64,000 bases of DNA from Elgaria multicarinata webbii (GCF_023053635.1 NC_086185.1:8279001-8343000), one strand, 5' to 3'; counted from the first letter of the stretch, positions 17,909 to 32,400 are shown. Numbers and translations: made by a program. Notes: generated by a model from the letters alone, not told the origin.

Positions 17909-18471
17909 TTTTAGACAGTTCCTTTTATAGAAACATTTGGGTTGGCGGTTTTGTTTTATGGAAGTATGGTTGAAGCAATGTTAAAACATTCAACAAAACC
18001 ATTGCTTTTGCCTGATCCGGTTGATCCTTTTAAACAAGACGACGCCAGTTATTCTTATAAAACCGTCCACGTGAAGGAATAAAGAGGTTAACACGCTCCT
18101 TTGCCTTGGCTTCATGCTTTCAGCGTGAGCAGAACTATCGCATCATATTACGGTGTGTAGTAACAGATATCGATGCCTTCAAGGCAACTCCCAGTAATAG
18201 AACAGAGTCTTTTCTTCCATATTGTTTTTGCCTTCATCCCCCACCACAAAAAAGTTCATTTTCTTCAGATTTTTTAAAAAAAAACATTCCAAAAAAAATG
18301 CATGGGCTGGAGCCAGGATCCGTTCCCCTCCTGGGAAGTTCTTTTGGAACTGTTATCTTCAGTTCTTGTGCTCTGTTCATTTGTTTGTATGCAGGCACTT
18401 TGGGGATAGAAAGGCTCTGGGTGGTTTTAGACACTGTCATATGCTACACAGAAGGTCAACTGAAGCTTCTT

Positions 18472-18536
18472 TCATGCACTCAGGATCTCAAACTCTTCTT
18501 CCGATTCAAATAGTTTGTCAGTGGACTCAATGAGCT
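18472..18536 (-). CDS. ATG4A: ATG4A last coding exon (C-terminal LIR motif and stop)
   Basis: The acceptor is TTTTCTGCAG. It reads [21 protein letters not shown] and stops at TGA. The acidic FEIL ending matches the LC3/GABARAP-interacting motif of ATG4A/B. Confidence 0.95.
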
Positions 18537-21500
18537 CTGCAGAAAATTGAGGGAGGGGGGAGAATAGGGTGTACTTACAAGGGCATGCATCGCTCGCTTT
18601 CTTGCAGAAATTCACAAACTTCCTCGCAGCAATACTCCCTAATTCAAAGGAGCAAACCTTACCGCGTTGGAAGCCATGATTAGCTCCCCATGTAAATGAA
18701 TGCAACACTACCGGCTCAGATGAAAGCTCTCCATTAATTCAAGAGGTCAATAAATGTGCAAGTTCTCACACATGCGCATCACTGAAGAGCATCTTGGGAA
18801 TGTGCCAGGTGCAATAGGGTGTTTCCCCCCCTCTCCCCCAGACCCGTGAGTCATGACATCATGCATGATTACTTATCCCTTCGGCTGTTTTCGTGCATGC
18901 TTTCTTTACATGCCCAGCTGAGAAACGGAAAACAATGTGACGAAGCGAAATACGGTTTACTGATTTTGATATAATACCGGAAGATGGTCTCACCTTGAAA
19001 AACTTAATAAAGAGAGACTGCGTGAACTTTCCACTGCCTGTTGGCGAGTACTAAGACCGACGTTTTTGAAGAAGATACTTCGAAACAAGGAATAACATGA
19101 GCCAAAGGAGGTGAGGCAGGTGGCTACCAGGAGGAGGGCCTTCTCTGCTGTGGCACCCTGGCTGTGGAATGAGCTCCCTAAGGAGGTTCGCTTGGCACCT
19201 ACATTATATGCTTTTAGATGCCAGGTGAAGACCTTTTTATTCGCCCAGCATTTTAACAGTCTATAAATAAATTCTAACTTGGTGTTTTAAATTTGTAATT
19301 TTGCATTGCTGCTGTTTTTATCTGGTTGAGCTTTTATATTGTATTTTATATTATGGTTTTATACTGTTGTTTTATACTTTGAATGTTTTTAATTTTTGTG
19401 AACCGCCCAGAGAGCTCCGGCTATTGGGCGGTATAGAAATGTAATAAATAAATAAATAAATAAAATAAATTTTGGTCTTAATATACTGTTGATGTGATTA
19501 GATGAAAGTGTTTGATATCTAAGGGACGGATTTTCATGCAATGACTGTTTAAATTTGGTTTGAAATGATTGTTAAGTACAATTGAATGCTACTGATATGT
19601 AATGAAATGCTACACTGATGTGATAGTTGATTGTTGTAGACTTGTATTAGTATTGGATTGAAAATAGTTATTCTAGTATAAATAAGTGTGTATAAATTTT
19701 TGAATGACGATTTAATTCATTGGGTTTATTTTGTTTCTACGGTGGTCGCCTTTTGGGTTCCTTTTGTTCACATGTCCACCACCACTGCCTCCCTTACTAT
19801 AGTTACTCATTGAACAGGAAAGAGGACCAACATACAGGATCCCTGGCACTAGCAGGACTGAACAAGGGGAGGATACTAATTGACATGAATATTTCCTCAA
19901 TACGCGATTGGCTGTTGTATAGTTACAGATCCAGAGTTTTACACTGATTGATCAGGGCAAATGAAGAAGCAATTGTAAAACCTTTCCATGTACACACGCC
20001 TTGCAAACAGAAACTGAAGGATGACAGCACCCAAGAGAATAGTGCAGTTGGGATGCTGTCATGACGACCACGGAGATCCAGAAAATATCAAGCCATAATC
20101 TATCCAAAGGAGTTGGAATATTTTTTTTTAAAAAAAACATTGAACAACAGTCCATTCATGAATTACAAGCCTAATCATTCATGAACCACATCATGCCAGT
20201 CCTTTTACAACTTTTATTGGCTGCCAGTCCAGGTCCGGGCCCGATTCAAAGTGCTGGTACTAACATTCAAAGCCCTAAATGGCTTGGGGCCAGGTTATTT
20301 GAAGAAACGCCTCCTCCCATACGTACCTGCCCGGAGCTTAAGATCATCCACAGGGGCCCTTCTCCGTGAGCTCCTGCCAAAGGAATTGGGGCAGGTGGCT
20401 ACTAGGAGGAGGACCTTCTCTGCTGTGGCACCCCAGTTGTGGAACGAGCTCCCCAGAGAGGTCCGCCTGGCACCTACACTGTATTCCTTCCGTTGCCAGC
20501 TGAAGACCTTTTTATTTTCTCAGTATTTTAACTCCTAATTTAACTTAAATTTAAACTTTGCTGTTTTAATTCCGTTTTTTAATCTATATCAATTTCTGCT
20601 GTGTAGTTTTATCCTGGTTGTGCTTTTCATATTGTATTTTGTATTGTGTTTTTAGAGTGTTGGTTGTTTTTCACGGTTTCAATTTTTGTGAACCGCCCAG
20701 AGAGCTTCGGCTATTGGGCGGTATAAAAATGTAATAAATAAATAAATAAATAAATAAAAGATTTGACCTACAAACCAACCAATTAGTAGTTTCATTAATT
20801 CAAACACATATAAAAAGTCAAGCTTTTCTAACAAAAATAAGAATGGTTTGCACTTTATTACAATTTGTTACATTTAAAGAAAAAGGAGGGTGGCTTATGA
20901 TAGGCTTAAAAAATGGGGGATAAAAGAGGTTTCTTTCTGCGACTTCAGGAAGGATTCTTGGTTTTTACCTTCTTTTTGTGTCCTTTCCCTCAATCTACTA
21001 GAGCAAACTTTGGTTCAATGCATCATAAAATGAACTCTCTCCATAACAAGAAAAAAACAGTGCAGTTTTAAAAAAAAACTCAGAAGAGACTTCTATAGTG
21101 GTGCTATAAAGTCTAATACATCTATTGTGACATAAGCTTTTGTGGACTGAAGACCACTTGCTCAGATAACGTAGGCTAACGTTTCATGCAAAGGATGAAC
21201 GGCCCTCTAGCATCTGTTCATGTTTAACACCAGATTCTTTCTTCCTTTTGCTGCAACAGCTGTACTTGCCTACACCTTCTGCGGGGGAGAAGTTGGATCG
21301 AAATAACAGTCACTTCTGAACATTTCACTCCGTATAGGAAAAGAGGGAAGGGAGAAGAAGGAGTTGAAGCAAAGACCATATTTAAACGTAATTCTCTACC
21401 TGCTCCAGTTGTTGTTACTTCTGGCTTTGTAGGAGGTATGAAAGGAGGCCAGTGTGGTGGATGCTTTTGAACCAACTCAAACATTCGCAGACTCTGTTGC

Positions 21501-24500
21501 TTATGTATCTCCTAGGGAGAAGAGTATTTTGTTTTTATTGGAATTAAAAAAAACAACCTAATGGAAGGTAGTTGAATTATCAGAACAATTATGAACTGGC
21601 TGTACCACAATTGTGCTCCAATACCTGAGAACCATCATCATAACCGGCACAGTTCTTCTACCTTGTTACCTCTTAACCGTCTTAATCGTTGCCTGCAGTT
21701 TAGTGCTTTAGCCATTAAAATGCTTGTGAGCATTCCATGACATCACAGCAGTGCAGCCAATTGCTGCAGGATGCACTATATTTCAATAAAGCACCTGGAA
21801 CTCCTATAGCTAACTAAATATCAGTGCAGCTAATATTTAATTCACTTTTTCTTTCTCTTGCTCTCTTTATAAACCCACACATTGTATCCTATAATTAAAG
21901 TAAGCGCTCTATGAACTTATCTATAGACTAGGTTGGAATTTTTACCATAAGGAAAGCTGAGCGAAGGAAGATAGATGCTTTTGAACTGCGGTGTTGGAGG
22001 AAAATTCTGAGAGTGCCTTGGACTGCAAGAAGATCAAACCAGTCCAGACTCCAGGAAATAAAGCCAGACTGCTCTTGAGGGAATGGTATTAAAGGCAAAA
22101 CTGAAGTACTTTGGCCACATAATAAGAAGACAGGATACCCTGGAGAAGAGGCTGATGCTAGGGAAAGTGGAAGGCAAAAGGAAGAGGGGCCGACCAAGGG
22201 CAAAATGGATGGATGATATTCTGGAGGTGACAGACTTGACCTTGGGGGAGCTACGGGTGGCGACAGCTGATAGAAAGCTCTGGCGTGGGCTGGTCCATGA
22301 AGTCACGAAGAGTCGGAAGCGACTGAACGAATAAACAACAAATGGAGATCATGCAAAAGATACATAAGATCTTAGATCTTAGAGCCCCCTTGCACTCTTA
22401 CTCTATATGTCTAGGCAGGGAAAGGCACTATAATATATCTTAATTTATTTATGCTCCATGTAACAAGCAATATGGTCTAAAACACAGTCATCATACCAGT
22501 GGGTGGCCTCAAGGAATAAGCATCCAATTTGGGGCACAATTTCCAGGGCTATACTACAGCTGCATGTGGGAACATCATCCTAGAAATGACTTTGTGCGCA
22601 TGCACCCCGGTTTCTCACTTTGGGCTACTTATTCCATGCCACTGCGGACAGGTCTGAACAGTGAACTAGTACAAAGAAATGGCTTGCTAAGCAGAGAGAG
22701 CCACTTTAATGCAGTCTCTCTATGGCTATACTATTTTATGCATTCCACCCCTCTTCTGGTATATAATAAGGGGAGCCTACACTTATGCCAATTAAAAGTG
22801 AACTTTTTTAAAAAAAAAAACCATTCCATTCCACCAACTGCAATGGAAAGGGAATAAAAAACCTCAGCCATCTTTAAAATATGGAGCCTATAGTGTTTTT
22901 ACAAATGATCGACACAAAAGGTTGCCAACACATGTTTTCAGGAGCACTTTTGTGTGACTGAGGTTTTTCTTCTTCTTTTTTCCTATTACTCCTTCTATTT
23001 TTAACCAATCCTCCTGAAATTTTCTGGTTAAGTAAAACTGACATTTCTTTCTGGCATGTGCAATTTTCAGGAAGATTGGTTTTATTAAGTGCAGAACAAC
23101 CCACCCCAAAGATATCCATTTAACCTTATGGAACTCTTATTTCACTGATCGCCTTATCTAATGCTTACCTTTTGCACAAGACTACACCAGTTATCAAAGT
23201 CCTTCTCTTCTTTGCAAAAGAATCCCTGTGGAAGTACAGAAAATATTTCCAAGTGAAAGATAACTTACAGACAAAAACAAAACAAAAAACTCATCAAAGC
23301 ATTAATGTGGGGAATCGTGAAACCCACCTGTCCATATATCACTTTTCAAGTCAGTTTCAATGGGGAACTACTATTTTAATTCTTTTTTTAACAGTACATC
23401 TGGTTGGTCATGCAAGTCCCTCACCAGAGGTCAGACACAGTACAAGACACAGGCTTACAGTTCAGTGAGAACTAGGCCAAAGATCATGTGTGGGGTAAAT
23501 TATCCGTTATACAAGGTGTATCACAATTCAGATACTAAACCAAACTGGGGCCTTGTTGCAGCCTAATTAGCGGCCTAAGTTTCCTGTTTCCTCTGCTCGA
23601 CTCCTTAAACCATCTTCCTAGCCAAGAACCAGATGGCCGTTCCCTTAATACCTGTTAGGGAAGAAGTACCCATATTCCCCAAGTTGTGAATCCAGGCTGC
23701 TGCCTAGTGTAAACAGAGTGGATGAAGGGCAGCCTATTTCACAAACGGGGTTTAGTGGGCCCTGCCTCTTAAGTGCAGTACAGATCAGAGGGGTGCAAGG
23801 CTCTGGTTTACGGCTTGAGTTGGGCCCATCTGCCCTCTTCGTCCGGCCCAGCAAACATTTCTTCTTAAGGCTTACCAGCGCTACGGAGGGATCGAGATGC
23901 ATGATCTTCATCCGATGTGGTGCCTGCTGGCAATGGAAGCTGTGGTCATCTACTTTGCCATTTCCTTCAGAATCTACAAAAATCTGAGTGGTGTGAGGGT
24001 CTAAGTAGATCAACTCATTTCCTGTGTGAGTAAAACAAGAGTGGTTCGTTAGAAACAGGCAAAACTCCAAGCCATTCAGTCCTGCGTTGTGGCTGGAGAT
24101 GGACAGGAGGGGGCTAAACTAGTGGGGAAGAGAAGACGGCGGGTTCAGAAAAGGGAGGGCATGTGTAGGAAACGGGGGCTTCAGCTGCACAGGAAGCGGC
24201 CTTATGGTGAGCAAGCTCATTGGTCCATCTAGCCCAGTGTCATCTTCACAGGCTGGCAGCGGCTTTCCAAGACTTCAGATAGGAGTCTCTTAGCCCATCT
24301 GGAGACGCCAGGAATTGAAGGGGGGCTTTTTTATGCAAGATGAGCCTCGTGTGGCGCAGAGCGGTAAAGCAGCAGTTTCTGCAGCCGGAACTCTCCCCAC
24401 GGCCTGAGTTCGACCCCAGCGGAAGCTGGTTTCAGGCAGCCGGCTCGGGTCGACTCAGCCTTCCATCCTCCCGAGGTCGGTAAAACGAGTACCCAGTTAG

Positions 24501-27500
24501 CTGGGGGAAAGGGAATAACGGCCGGGGAAGGCAATGGCAAACCACCCCGCTATAAGACCTGCCGAGAAAACGTCAGCGAAAGCTGGCGTCCCTCCAAGAG
24601 TCAGTAATGACTCAGTGCTTGCACGAGAGGTTCCTTTCTTCCTTTTTTATGCAAAGCGGGAGTTCAGAAAGAGGGGGGAAATGCGGGGCGGGGGGGGGGA
24701 AGGACACTGAGTTCCTACAGAGAGATACTATGCTGTCATCAAGGAAGCTATGTATAGGATCCAAACCTCAAAAGCATGTGAGTGTAACACAAAAGACAAT
24801 GGAGAGTTCTACTGTGATGCTTTTGTTGTTTATTCGTTCAGTCGCTTCCGACTCTTCGTGACTTCATGGACCAGCCCACGCCAGAGCTTTCTGTCGGCCG
24901 TTGCCACCCCTAGCTCCCCCAAGGTCAAGTCTGTCACCTCCAGAATATCATCCATCCATCTTGCCCTTGGTCGGCCCCTCTTCCTTTTGCCTTCCACTTT
25001 CCCTAGCATCAGCCTCTTCTCCAGGGTCTCCTGTCTTCTCATTGTGTGGCCAAAGTACTTCAGTTTTGCCTTTAATACCATTCCCTCAAGCTTTATTTCC
25101 TGGAGTCTGGACTGGTTTGATCTTCTTGCAGTCCAAGGCACTCTCAGAATTTTCCTCCAACACCACAGTTCAAAAGCATCTATCTTCCTTCGCTCAGCTT
25201 TCCTTATGGTCCAGCTCTCGCAGCCATAGGTTACCACGGGGAATACCATTGCTTTAACTATGCGGACCTTTGTTGTCAGTGTGGTGTCTCTGCTCTTAAC
25301 TATTTTATCAAGATTTGTCATTGCTCTCCTCCCAAGAAGCAAATATTCAACTACAAAGGTAACAATAGTATATGTAAATCAACTATTACTGCAGGTAATC
25401 AGGGTATCATGAACACTTCAATGAGGTGCAAATGAGGGTTACAGCACAATTAACACAAGAATACACATCCATTTACAACATACAGTTGATGAAATTGTGC
25501 TGTAACACTCATTGGCACCTCATTGAAGTGTTCATGATACCCTGATTACCTGCAGTAATAGATGATTTACATATACTATTGTTACCTTTGTAGTTGAATA
25601 TACATTTATTAGCATCACAGTAGAACTCTCCATTGACTCTTGTGTTACACTCACATGCTTTTGAGGTTTGGATCCTATACATAGCGTTCTTACAGTAGGG
25701 TTATTCCCCGCACTTTTTTCTTTGGTCATCAAGGAAGGGCAGAGGGGAAGAGGGAGCAGTGCTTGACAGGCAGGGAGGACAAGGACTTGAAGGGCAGAGG
25801 GAAAAGGCCTAAAGGGGTAACCAAAAGGAATGGAAGTGGCTCCAGAAGTGGAAGGATAGATGGAGGAGGCAAAAGCCTAAAGGAACAAGGGGCAGAGAAG
25901 ACATGGAATTGAGAAAAATGGGGTCAGAGTGGCTGGGGAATTTTGTTTTTGGAGGGCCAAAGTACAGGAGAGGCGGTATACTGCTGGAAAGAAGGAGAAC
26001 AGAAGCAGATCTGATTGGTTCACATACTACAGGAGTTTTGACAACTGGACAGGCTAAAGGGATAAACAGGATGCTTAGGGGAAAGGCTGAAGTTCACACA
26101 CGGATGTGAACCAATCAGATATGCTTCTGATCTCCAGCATTACAAACGGTCAGTAAGGTGACATTTGGACAATACTTAATAACCCTAATTTTATTTTATT
26201 TTTATTTGTTACATTTATAACCCGACTTTCTTCTAAGGAGCCAGAGAGCCAGTATGGCATAGTGCCTGAAGTGTTGGACTGGGAGTCGGGAGATCCGGGT
26301 TCTAGTCCCCACTCAGCCATGGAAACCCACTGGGTGACTTTGGGCCAGTCACAGACTCTCAGCTCAGCCTACTTCACAGGGTCATTGTTGTGAGGATAAA
26401 ACGGAGAGGAGTAGAAGGAGGAGGATTATGTACACCGCCTTGGGTTCCTTGGAGGGAAAAAGGTGGGATATAAATGCAATAATCAATCAAGCCCAAGACA
26501 GCATGCATGCTCCTCCTTTCTATTTTATCCACCAATCCGGTCAGGTGGGTTAAGCTGTGAGTCAGTGACTGGCCCACGTCACCCGGTGAGCTTCATAAGT
26601 GAGAGGGGCAAGAACCCGGGTCTCCCCAGTCCAATAGTTTAATAGTCCAACGGTTTCATACTTTTCTTTGCTCTGTGTAAGTTACACTAACAGCATGATT
26701 CCACGGAGTGTGCTCAAGACTGCAGTCCGAGAGATGGTGAATCAGTTCTTGCCTTACCTCTAGGGGGATCACAACAACATTTGAACGGTTTAGAACAAAG
26801 CTGGTCTTTAACAATCTCCACCCCACTCCCTTCCAACAGTGCCGTTGGAGACAGACTGGGAGCAAGCCTTTTCCCCAGCCCATTTTCACCATGGACAGAA
26901 GAACTGAATGCAAGTTTCTGTAGTTCTTAAACCCTCTTTACCCTCCCATGATAAGAGGGGATTCCACATTCAAATAATGATGGGATACGCCCGTCCAGTC
27001 ATTGACTTCTCCCCACAGTAAAAAGAGAGTGCAGAGACAAGGGAAGGAGGATATGAACACTAGAGACCTAATCCAGATTTATCCCTGGGGACCATTCTGG
27101 GAGAGAAAATGTCGCCTAAACAGGCCTGCCGACCAGCTTTTCATAGAGGAAAGCTCAGGTTAAAACCCAATGATGAATGGATCCATTCATCAATCAAGAG
27201 CTAAACTCCCTATCTCTTTAGCCAGAACTACTAGCAGATGCGAGATCCCACCATCTTGAATGTTTCCCAAGTTAACACAGTTAATTGAACTATCTCTGGC
27301 ACATACCCTCTTGCTCCCTACTGCTTTTCTTACATCCACACCTACATTACTTAGCGATTTCAGCTTTAAGAGAATTCTTCAGAACCAAAGTACCCATTTG
27401 CCCTCCAATTTCTTTTTCCTTACCTAAGAATCCTATAAAGTAGTAGGCATTGTTTGGTTTTCCTCCTAAAGCTCCCAGAGATTGTGGCATCTTAAAACAC

Positions 27501-28992
27501 TCCTAAAGATCCAAAGAAGAAGAAGAAGAAGAAATATATATTACATTTGCATCCCACCCTTTTTCCATGATGGGGACTCACAGCAGCATAGATGGAATCT
27601 CCAGACCAGAACTGCTAAGCTTGTGAAAGGCTGCTGCCATCAAGTATGGATTGATGTGTATTATTAATTAGCAAAAATAAATAAATGGTATCGCACGAAA
27701 AATTTCTTAACACCCCTATTAGCTGACCAGCCCAACGACATCCACTGTAAGAGAATCATACCTTAAAAGCGTCGACATAAACCGGATTGATGTGGTTTAT
27801 CCCTAAGCGAAGTGGTACAATCAGTAACAGAGGCTTCCAACCACAGCAGAACCCTCCCGGGGTCTTGTTTCGGCTGAGCATGCTCCTGTGCGACACTGAA
27901 CTGCAGTGGGCGCTGGGGCAGTTCTGGGTAGGGAACCGGCACATCTTCTCTGGGGAACAAGAGACAAGAACACCGAATTGTCGATTCACTGCAGGCTTGC
28001 CACGGGCCTAAGAATAATCAGCTTCCTTTTTAAAAAAAGAGTTCATTCTTAACATACAAGTGGACTTCCCTGTTCATTTCAATGGAGGGAGCAGCTCTTG
28101 TGTAAACACATCGCTCTACTCACCCATGAAGCGAACAGGGAAGTTCCTCATGCACAAAGGCTTACAGGTCAGGGCAAAGACCTTCCTTGCAGAAGGAACC
28201 AGTTGTTAAGGAGAGGATGGTGGAGATTTTCTTCCCACAACTAAAGTAAGCTTAGAAGGTCATCAGGAATGAAAAGCCAGCATTAGGTTTTAGGACTCGG
28301 GGAAAGGAATTGGCCCTCAGCTTTCTAGACAAAGTTTTAAACAAAGAAGTGACCAAACCCTTCACTGTGATGTGTCATGATCCTTGATTTGTTTGTTTTT
28401 GAATTATTATAAAAACATTTACAAAAGTTTGTTTGCTTATAAAGTAAAAATATACCAACAAATACCAAAAAAGATTCAACAAATAAGATCTATATCACTT
28501 TTTCATGCCTTTATATCGCTCCCAAAATCATGATTTTATTTTATCCTGCAAAATGTCATTCAAGTTTGAAAATAAATTCCACCTTTGCCTACATTTGTTA
28601 TTTTGCTGTCTTCCCTCCCTTAGCCCTTATGAAATTTGTCATTTTAACCATATAAAATGACAATTCTCATATTCTTTTAACCAACTCTTCAATTAATGAA
28701 GGATTAGCTTTCCTATGTAAACCGCCCAGAGAGCCTCAGCTATGGGGCGGTACACAAGTTCAATCGCAGTTTTTAAAGCTCAGCTGAAAACTTTTCTTTT
28801 CGCTAAAGCTTTTAGAACTTGATTTTGATCTTACTTTTATACTGTTAGTTTTACTCTATCCTGTGCCTGTTTGGTGCATTCTCTTCCCCTTCTTATTGTT
28901 TTATTATGATTCTATTAGAATGTAAGCCTATGCGGCAGGGTTTTGCTATTTTATTGTTTTACTCTGTACAGCACCATGTACACTGATGGTGC

Positions 28993-29042
<50 letters not shown>

Positions 29043-32000
29043 TTCTTCCAGTTATAGGAAAGGGCTTTACAAGCTGCTGCTAATAAATGGGTTATTAATT
29101 CAATGCTTCATTCATGCACTACCTCCTTGAAAGCCATCAACCTCTCCAGAGTGGTCAGGAGTGCTCTTCACACTCACTGCAAGCAGAAAGGACAATACTC
29201 TGGGGAACATCAAGGCCCCAGTTGTAGCCCTAGAAAGGTTCCACTGTTATGCACGATATGGGCAGGAGAAGCACAGGGGCCACATTAGCCGCTGACATCT
29301 TGCAACACACCAGCCTCCAACTCCTGTTGCGAGGAGTAACATGGCGACATTGCTAGCCAACAGCAGAAGGGATTACCCTCAAATTTGGTCCTTCAGGATC
29401 ATGCACTTCTGGTTTCTTGCTTGTGATAAGATGCAAACCCCCTGAAGCCGGAAAAGTTCCTTGCTGGTACCATATCCAGCACATTCCATTTGTAACAGGT
29501 GAAGTGACAAGGGCCCAAAGTGGTCCTGAATTTCTGCCATGCGTCGGTTGTGGTCATTCAAACCTTCTGTGCAAGTGCAAAACACCCAAAGTGCCACAAC
29601 ATGGACGTATGTTCGAGGTCTGACATTTGTTTTTGATAAAATCGGATCTCTGTGGTCATTTCTCTGTATGGTTGTTACAGCATCAGAAATTCTAGCCTAT
29701 ATTCCTGCACAAGCCCATATAAAATGAGAAGCACCCGGGAGGTGAGTGAGCAGGAGCTTGTAGTAATTCACATGTGGTCTAGCCAGGAGAATGAAGCAGG
29801 TCCTCTTCAGCTAACAGTATCTATGCAAATGCATCAGTATCACCCTGATTTCCCCAGGAATTAAAATATGACTTCAGCAAAACCCCAGTTGAATTTAAAG
29901 CCTGGGCAGATCAAACACTCTGTTAAACCTCTGATGTTGATAACTTACTGATATCTTCAATCACCACGGTATTGTCCATAGACACATACACAGCTAAGGA
30001 ATTCCATTCATCAAATAATGCAAGTTTCCTGGATAAAAGCAAGACAGTCGTCAGTCCAAATCTGCCGCCACTCAGAAGTCAAAACTCCTCCTGCAATATT
30101 GCTAGAAGACCCTTACATAAAGAAGCTGTGGGAGCTTTTGAGAGGAAAATAAGAAATGAAATGATGGAATGATTGCCCCTTTTCTATATCGTGCCATTTA
30201 TCCCACCCACTTTTATGTTATTCTTGGTGTGAGGGCCCATTTACAAACACATGAATGAGGTGGTACACAAGCACCCTGAAGGGAGGTAGCAGAACGTGTG
30301 TAGAAACAGGGGTGCTTCCAGGCAAGATTTCTACTGTGCAACTGCCCTGCCTCCTTCAAGGAATTTTATGGGACAATCCAGACGACATCTTCTGCTTGTA
30401 ACCCTCCCCTGTACTACCCTCACCCCCAACACAGACATTTTTATCTTTTTTTTTAACCACAGAAAATCCATGAAGAAGGGAAAGAGGGAATAGCTGCATA
30501 ATATATTTTGATTGATAGCATTCGGAGACGCCTCTCTGGAAACACTCCAGGTCTCTGTTAAAGCTTAACTATACTTTGAGAAAAAGAAAGGCAGAAGAGG
30601 AAGTTCACTGTTGCAGGTGCTGGTCTGGATTGCTTACCCCTGACATTAAAACCATTAAAGGCATGATCCTATGCATGTTTAAACAGAAAAAAAGGCCTAC
30701 AACTCCCAGCAATACCCCACTGGCATGCCTGGCTTTGGAATTCTGGAAGTTATAGGGCTTCTTTCTATCTAAACATGCATAGGATTGCATCCTAAATTGT
30801 TTTGAATAGAATGGGTAGTATCCGATTGTACCGGTACAATCACGGGACTGACCACTTGTGCAACGGGGCATTGGAGGTTCTAAAAATGAACCGCCCAGAG
30901 AGCTCCGGCTGTTCGGCGGTATAGAAATGTAATAAATAAATAAATAAATAAATATAACCCGAAACAAGCAAGAACACTCATTTCCAGAGCTGGACAGGTT
31001 AGGAGAGCACAAAAGAACCAGTGAAAGCGAAGTGGCCCCATCAGATGCTGCCCAGTGATCTGAAGATGAAAACTGCTATGTTAATTCAATATGAAACATA
31101 GGCAGGCAGGTGTAGCATTTTTATTACTCTAAGCTGCCAATAACCAACCACCACTATTTATTTATTTATAGTATTTTTATCCCGCACCTCAGCCAAAAAG
31201 GCTCCTGGAGCATCTTCCAATAAACCAGTAAAGAAGACCCTTGCTTTCCCAGATGTGGTTATATTTCACATGGGTCTTTTAAAAACTGCTTATGTGGAAG
31301 AGATATGCTGCTTTTCCAGATCTACCTGTATTATTTAATGGAGGGATTACTGCAGGTTGGGAACCTCAGAATTTCAAGCTGTTCTCATTCAACTGGTCTC
31401 AGTATTTTCAGAATTGATGCAATTTAGTCCTTTTACAACTTCATTGGCTGCCAGTCCAGGTCCGGGCCTGGCCTGATTCAAATTGCTGGTATTGACATTT
31501 AAAGCCCTAAACGGTTTGGGGCCAGGTTATTTGAAGGAACGCCTCTTCCCATATGTACGTGCCCAGACCTTAAGATCATCTACAGGGACCCTTCTCTGTG
31601 AGCCCCTGCCAAAGGAAGTGAGGCAGGTGGCTACTAGGAGGAGGGCTTTCTCTGCTGTGGCAACCCGGCTGTGGAATGAGCTCCCCAGAGAGGTCCGCCT
31701 GGCGCCTACACTGTACTCCTTTCGTCGCCAGCTGAAGACTTTTATTCTCTCAGTATTTTAACACTTAATTTTAACTTAAATTTAAATTTTACTGTTCTAA
31801 CTCTGTATTTTAATCTTATATCAATTTTGCTGCGTGGTTTTATCCTGGTTGTGCTTTTGATACTGTATTTTTTGTATTTGTGCTTTTAACCTGTTGGTTG
31901 TTTTATTACGGTTTTAATTTTTGTGAACCGCCCAGAGAGCTTCGGCTATTGGGTGGCATAAAAATGTAATAAATAAATAAATAAATAATTAGTGCTTCAA

Positions 32001-32352
32001 ATAAAGGCAGATAAATGACACAACATGGAAATAAGATAGGAGCTTAAACCAATATCTCCAAATACAGAGGTACTTAAAAATCCTGCCGGAGATAATAACA
32101 GGGAGCTGTAGTACTAACTAGGGCAATATCTCAGTCGCCGAGGACACAGAGCTGTTGACTGGCAAGATCACCATTATTTAACAACAACAAAAATATTACA
32201 AAGGGAGAGCCAGTGGTGCAGTGGTTAGGGTGCTGGACTAGGACTGGGGACAACCAAGTTCAAATTCTCATTCAGCCATGATGCCCACTGGGCCAGTCAC
32301 TGCCTCTTAAGCTAACCTACCTCACAGGGTTGTTGTGAGGATAAGTATGTGC

Positions 32353-32400
<48 letters not shown>

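Larger units (their letters stand above)
24748..25724. mobile_element. Foldback insertion with 13-bp flanking repeats, split by a BovB
   Basis: Left arm pieces (24748-24821 and 25343-25455) are the inverse of the right arm (about 25500-25690). The 13-bp GTCATCAAGGAAG flanks the whole at 24735-24747 and 25725-25737. The arms share CTATGTATAGGATCC, GCATGTGAGTGTAACACAA and GGTAATCAGGGTATCATG. No known element family was recognised, and the long duplication argues against an ordinary hAT or Harbinger MITE. Confidence 0.7.

Noticed and set aside
24335-24640. A possible tRNA gene with clear A and B boxes
   Set aside because: The body and CTTT-type tail, plus a second reversed copy at 52845, show a tRNA-derived SINE rather than a functional tRNA.
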